A DNA stretch of 7,245 nt from Caulobacteraceae bacterium (lineage in GTDB: Bacteria; Pseudomonadota; Alphaproteobacteria; Caulobacterales; Caulobacteraceae), in NCBI GenBank assembly GCA_025351125.1, contig JANXWN010000324.1, positions 1 to 7,245 on the forward strand, read 5' to 3'. The translations under genes were made by a program, and so were the position numbers. Each line of letters opens with the position of its first letter. The stretch's first letter is position 1. Positions 6,157-7,245 of the stretch are shown piece by piece. The notes under the pieces are model-generated. The model had not been told where the DNA came from, searched no databases, and saw only the letters and a program-made list of their open reading frames with translations.

Positions 6157-6720
6157 AACCAGGCCGAACATCAGATGGTCGCGCCAGACGCCATCGATCT
6201 TTAGATAGTCGGCGGCAAGGCCTTCCTGTTTGAAGCCCGCATTCAGCAACACCCCGCGGGACGGCGCGTTTTCCGGCACGCACGCCGCCTCCAAGCGATG
6301 CAGCGCCAAACGTTTGAAACTGAATGCCGTGACGGCCCGCACGGCCGCCAAGGTATGACCGCGGCGTGCGAAGGGCTGGCCGATCCAATATCCCAGCGTC
6401 CCCATCTGCGCCACGCCGCGCCGAATATTTGACAGCGTTACGCCCCCAACCAGCATGCCGTCCTCACTGCGGAACACTAAGAACGGATACGCCGCGCCGC
6501 GGTCGACATCGTTTGCATAGGCCGACAACCGACGGCGGTAGGCCGCGCGACTGAGATCGTCGGCGGGCCACGTGGGCTCCCAAGGCTGCAAAAAGCCCCC
6601 CGACCGCGCCCGCAAGCTCGACCACGCCGCGTAATCCGTCGCCCGGTGTGGTCGCAACCGCACCCCCTCGCCGGTAAGGCGAAGGTCGTTATCAGGCGCG
6701 ATCCAATCGAGCAGGGCCAT
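6130..6720 (-). CDS. GNAT family N-acetyltransferase, RimJ/RimL-like, 196 aa
   Basis: It transfers an acetyl group from acetyl-CoA to an amine; RimJ and RimL modify N-termini of ribosomal proteins, but the substrate here is unknown. The start VRLRPHRATDYAAWSSLR (20-37) is typical of the RimJ-like subgroup. Then come FLVFRSEDGMLVGGVTLSNI (80-99), GYWIGQPFARRGHTLAAV (110-127) covering the acetyl-CoA pyrophosphate loop, and RLEAACVPENAPSRGVL (142-158), which carries the conserved asparagine before the NAGF stretch (160-163). The ending YLKIDGVWRDHLMFGLV is also characteristic. The loop reads RRGHTL rather than the commoner RGxGxxTEA-like form. The only ATG near the family start is at 6720; an in-frame stop lies 14 codons upstream. 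No Shine-Dalgarno sequence is seen; a perfect 7-bp dyad ends one base before the ATG. Confidence 0.9.
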   Translation of the reverse strand: MALLDWIAPDNDLRLTGEGVRLRPHRATDYAAWSSLRARSGGFLQPWEPTWPADDLSRAAYRRRLSAYANDVDRGAAYPFLVFRSEDGMLVGGVTLSNIRRGVAQMGTLGYWIGQPFARRGHTLAAVRAVTAFSFKRLALHRLEAACVPENAPSRGVLLNAGFKQEGLAADYLKIDGVWRDHLMFGLVSGPSGLRR

Positions 6721-6721
6721 G

Positions 6722-6758
6722 GCGCGACGATTGTCGCGCGGAAACGAGCGCAGGGCAA
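6722..6758 (-). promoter_or_regulatory. Possible promoter with dyad directly before the GNAT gene
   Basis: On the minus strand TTGCCC (6753-6758) and GACAAT (6730-6735), each four of six matches, are 17 nt apart, with a predicted +1 near 6723, three bases before the ATG. A perfect inverted repeat, GCGCGAC-N4-GTCGCGC (6722-6739), covers the -10 hexamer and the place where a ribosome site would be. It could be an operator or a hairpin at the transcript start. Confidence 0.35.
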
Positions 6759-6801
6759 ATCAGCCGGCGACTAGCGCGTTTACAGCACTGCGAACATCCT
6801 T

Positions 6802-6822
6802 CCCTCCCCGTAATGGGTAGGG
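6802..6822 (-). terminator. Imperfect hairpin downstream of the arylesterase gene
   Basis: CCCT (6802-6805) pairs with AGGG (6819-6822) and CCC (6807-6809) with GGG (6815-6817) around GTAAT, with one mismatch. It lies 7 bases past the arylesterase stop codon. No T run follows on either strand, so it may slow polymerase or protect the 3' end rather than act as an intrinsic terminator. Confidence 0.25.
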
Positions 6823-6829
6823 CCATCAA

Positions 6830-7245
6830 TCACCTCTTTCGCGCCAAACCCCGCGCCACCACCGGCGCGAGATGGGCGGCGATCCACGCCACACCGGCGG
6901 CGTTGGGATGAATGCCATCGCGTTGCAGCAACGCCGGGCGACCGGCGACGCCGGCCAGCAGATCGGGATAGAGGCTTACGCCCAGGCCTTTGGACACAGC
7001 GGGAAACACCGCGTTGAAATCGCGCGCATAGCCGGCGCCAACGGCGCGGGGGGCCAGCAAGCCGGTCAGGATCACGTTTATGCCGCGTGCGCGCAGCCGC
7101 CGAACGATGGCGCTCAGATTGGCCCGAGTAATTTTGGGGTCAACGCCTTGCAACAGATCATTTCCACCGAGGGCCACCACACACAGTCGTGTGTCGGGTT
7201 GGACCGAGAAGTCCACGCGCGCGAAGCCCGCGCCGGTGGTGTCGC
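6830..7245 (-). CDS. TesA-like arylesterase / SGNH hydrolase (partial, 5' end beyond window)
   Basis: The last 137 residues of a GDSL/SGNH serine hydrolase are present; relatives (TesA, lysophospholipase L1, arylesterase) cleave thioesters, lysophospholipids or aryl esters, usually in the periplasm. The visible part opens with DTTGAGFARVDF, matching the GDTTAGGLARLDW stretch of arylesterases at block II. Block III, VVALGGND (22-29 of the visible part), supplies the oxyanion-hole asparagine, and block V, DGIHPNAAG (109-117), supplies the catalytic Asp and His. The nucleophile serine (block I) and any signal peptide lie beyond the right edge. A GTG at 7216 could be mistaken for a start, but the family similarity continues upstream of it. 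It is separated from the GNAT start by 109 bp on the same strand, with a possible promoter between, so co-transcription is uncertain. Confidence 0.9.
   Translation of the reverse strand, partial: DTTGAGFARVDFSVQPDTRLCVVALGGNDLLQGVDPKITRANLSAIVRRLRARGINVILTGLLAPRAVGAGYARDFNAVFPAVSKGLGVSLYPDLLAGVAGRPALLQRDGIHPNAAGVAWIAAHLAPVVARGLARKR

Noticed and set aside
6477..6758. Minus-strand open frame overlapping the GNAT gene 5' region
   Set aside because: It is an out-of-frame shadow of the GNAT gene, with arginine-rich, low-information translation.
7214..7216. GTG at 7216 as the true start of the arylesterase
   Set aside because: The frame stays open to the right edge and the upstream residues DTTGAGFAR match the conserved arylesterase block, so the gene begins outside the window.

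Overview
The window looks like a high-GC chromosomal segment of an alphaproteobacterium. The evidence is protein style: a 692-aa FadB/FadJ-like enzyme, a Prx5-type peroxiredoxin, a YqgE/AlgH protein, a RimJ-like GNAT enzyme and a TesA-like arylesterase, all of kinds common in that class. The order Rhodospirillales is possible, but I cannot fix the genus. I see no tRNA, rRNA, insertion sequence, integrase, CRISPR array or prophage gene.

Layout. Left edge, minus strand: a CsgG/HfaB-like exported protein with a C-terminal SH3-like domain, cut by the window edge. Upstream of it on the same strand is a complete bifunctional enoyl-CoA hydratase/3-hydroxyacyl-CoA dehydrogenase. A divergent intergenic region of about 250 bp separates this enzyme from a plus-strand AMIN-domain secretin. 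The secretin converges on a minus-strand peroxiredoxin. The peroxiredoxin diverges from a plus-strand YqgE/AlgH gene, whose 3' end overlaps the 3' end of a minus-strand GNAT acetyltransferase by 27 bp. At the right edge is the 3' part of an SGNH-hydrolase (arylesterase) gene, also minus strand.

How the genes relate. There is no single obvious operon: most neighbours face each other or away from each other, and each appears to have its own signals. The most suggestive pairing is the CsgG-like protein and the orphan secretin. These are two unrelated outer-membrane pore families lying within about 2.5 kb, each with an accessory domain of a type often linked to the cell wall (SH3-like, AMIN) and each with a run of six glycines. 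The beta-oxidation enzyme sits between them and no pilus, curli or type II secretion partner gene is visible. The rest are housekeeping or stress functions.

The least ordinary signals are: a duplicated nine-residue glycine-rich motif in the two predicted barrel hairpins of the CsgG-like protein; a long Gly/Asn-rich insertion in the secretin N domain; two dyads of the same form (GGCCW-N3-WGGCC) in the two divergent intergenic regions; and two genes (yqgE and GNAT) that lack a Shine-Dalgarno sequence and have promoter-like hexamers spaced for leaderless transcripts. None amounts to a demonstrated new system.
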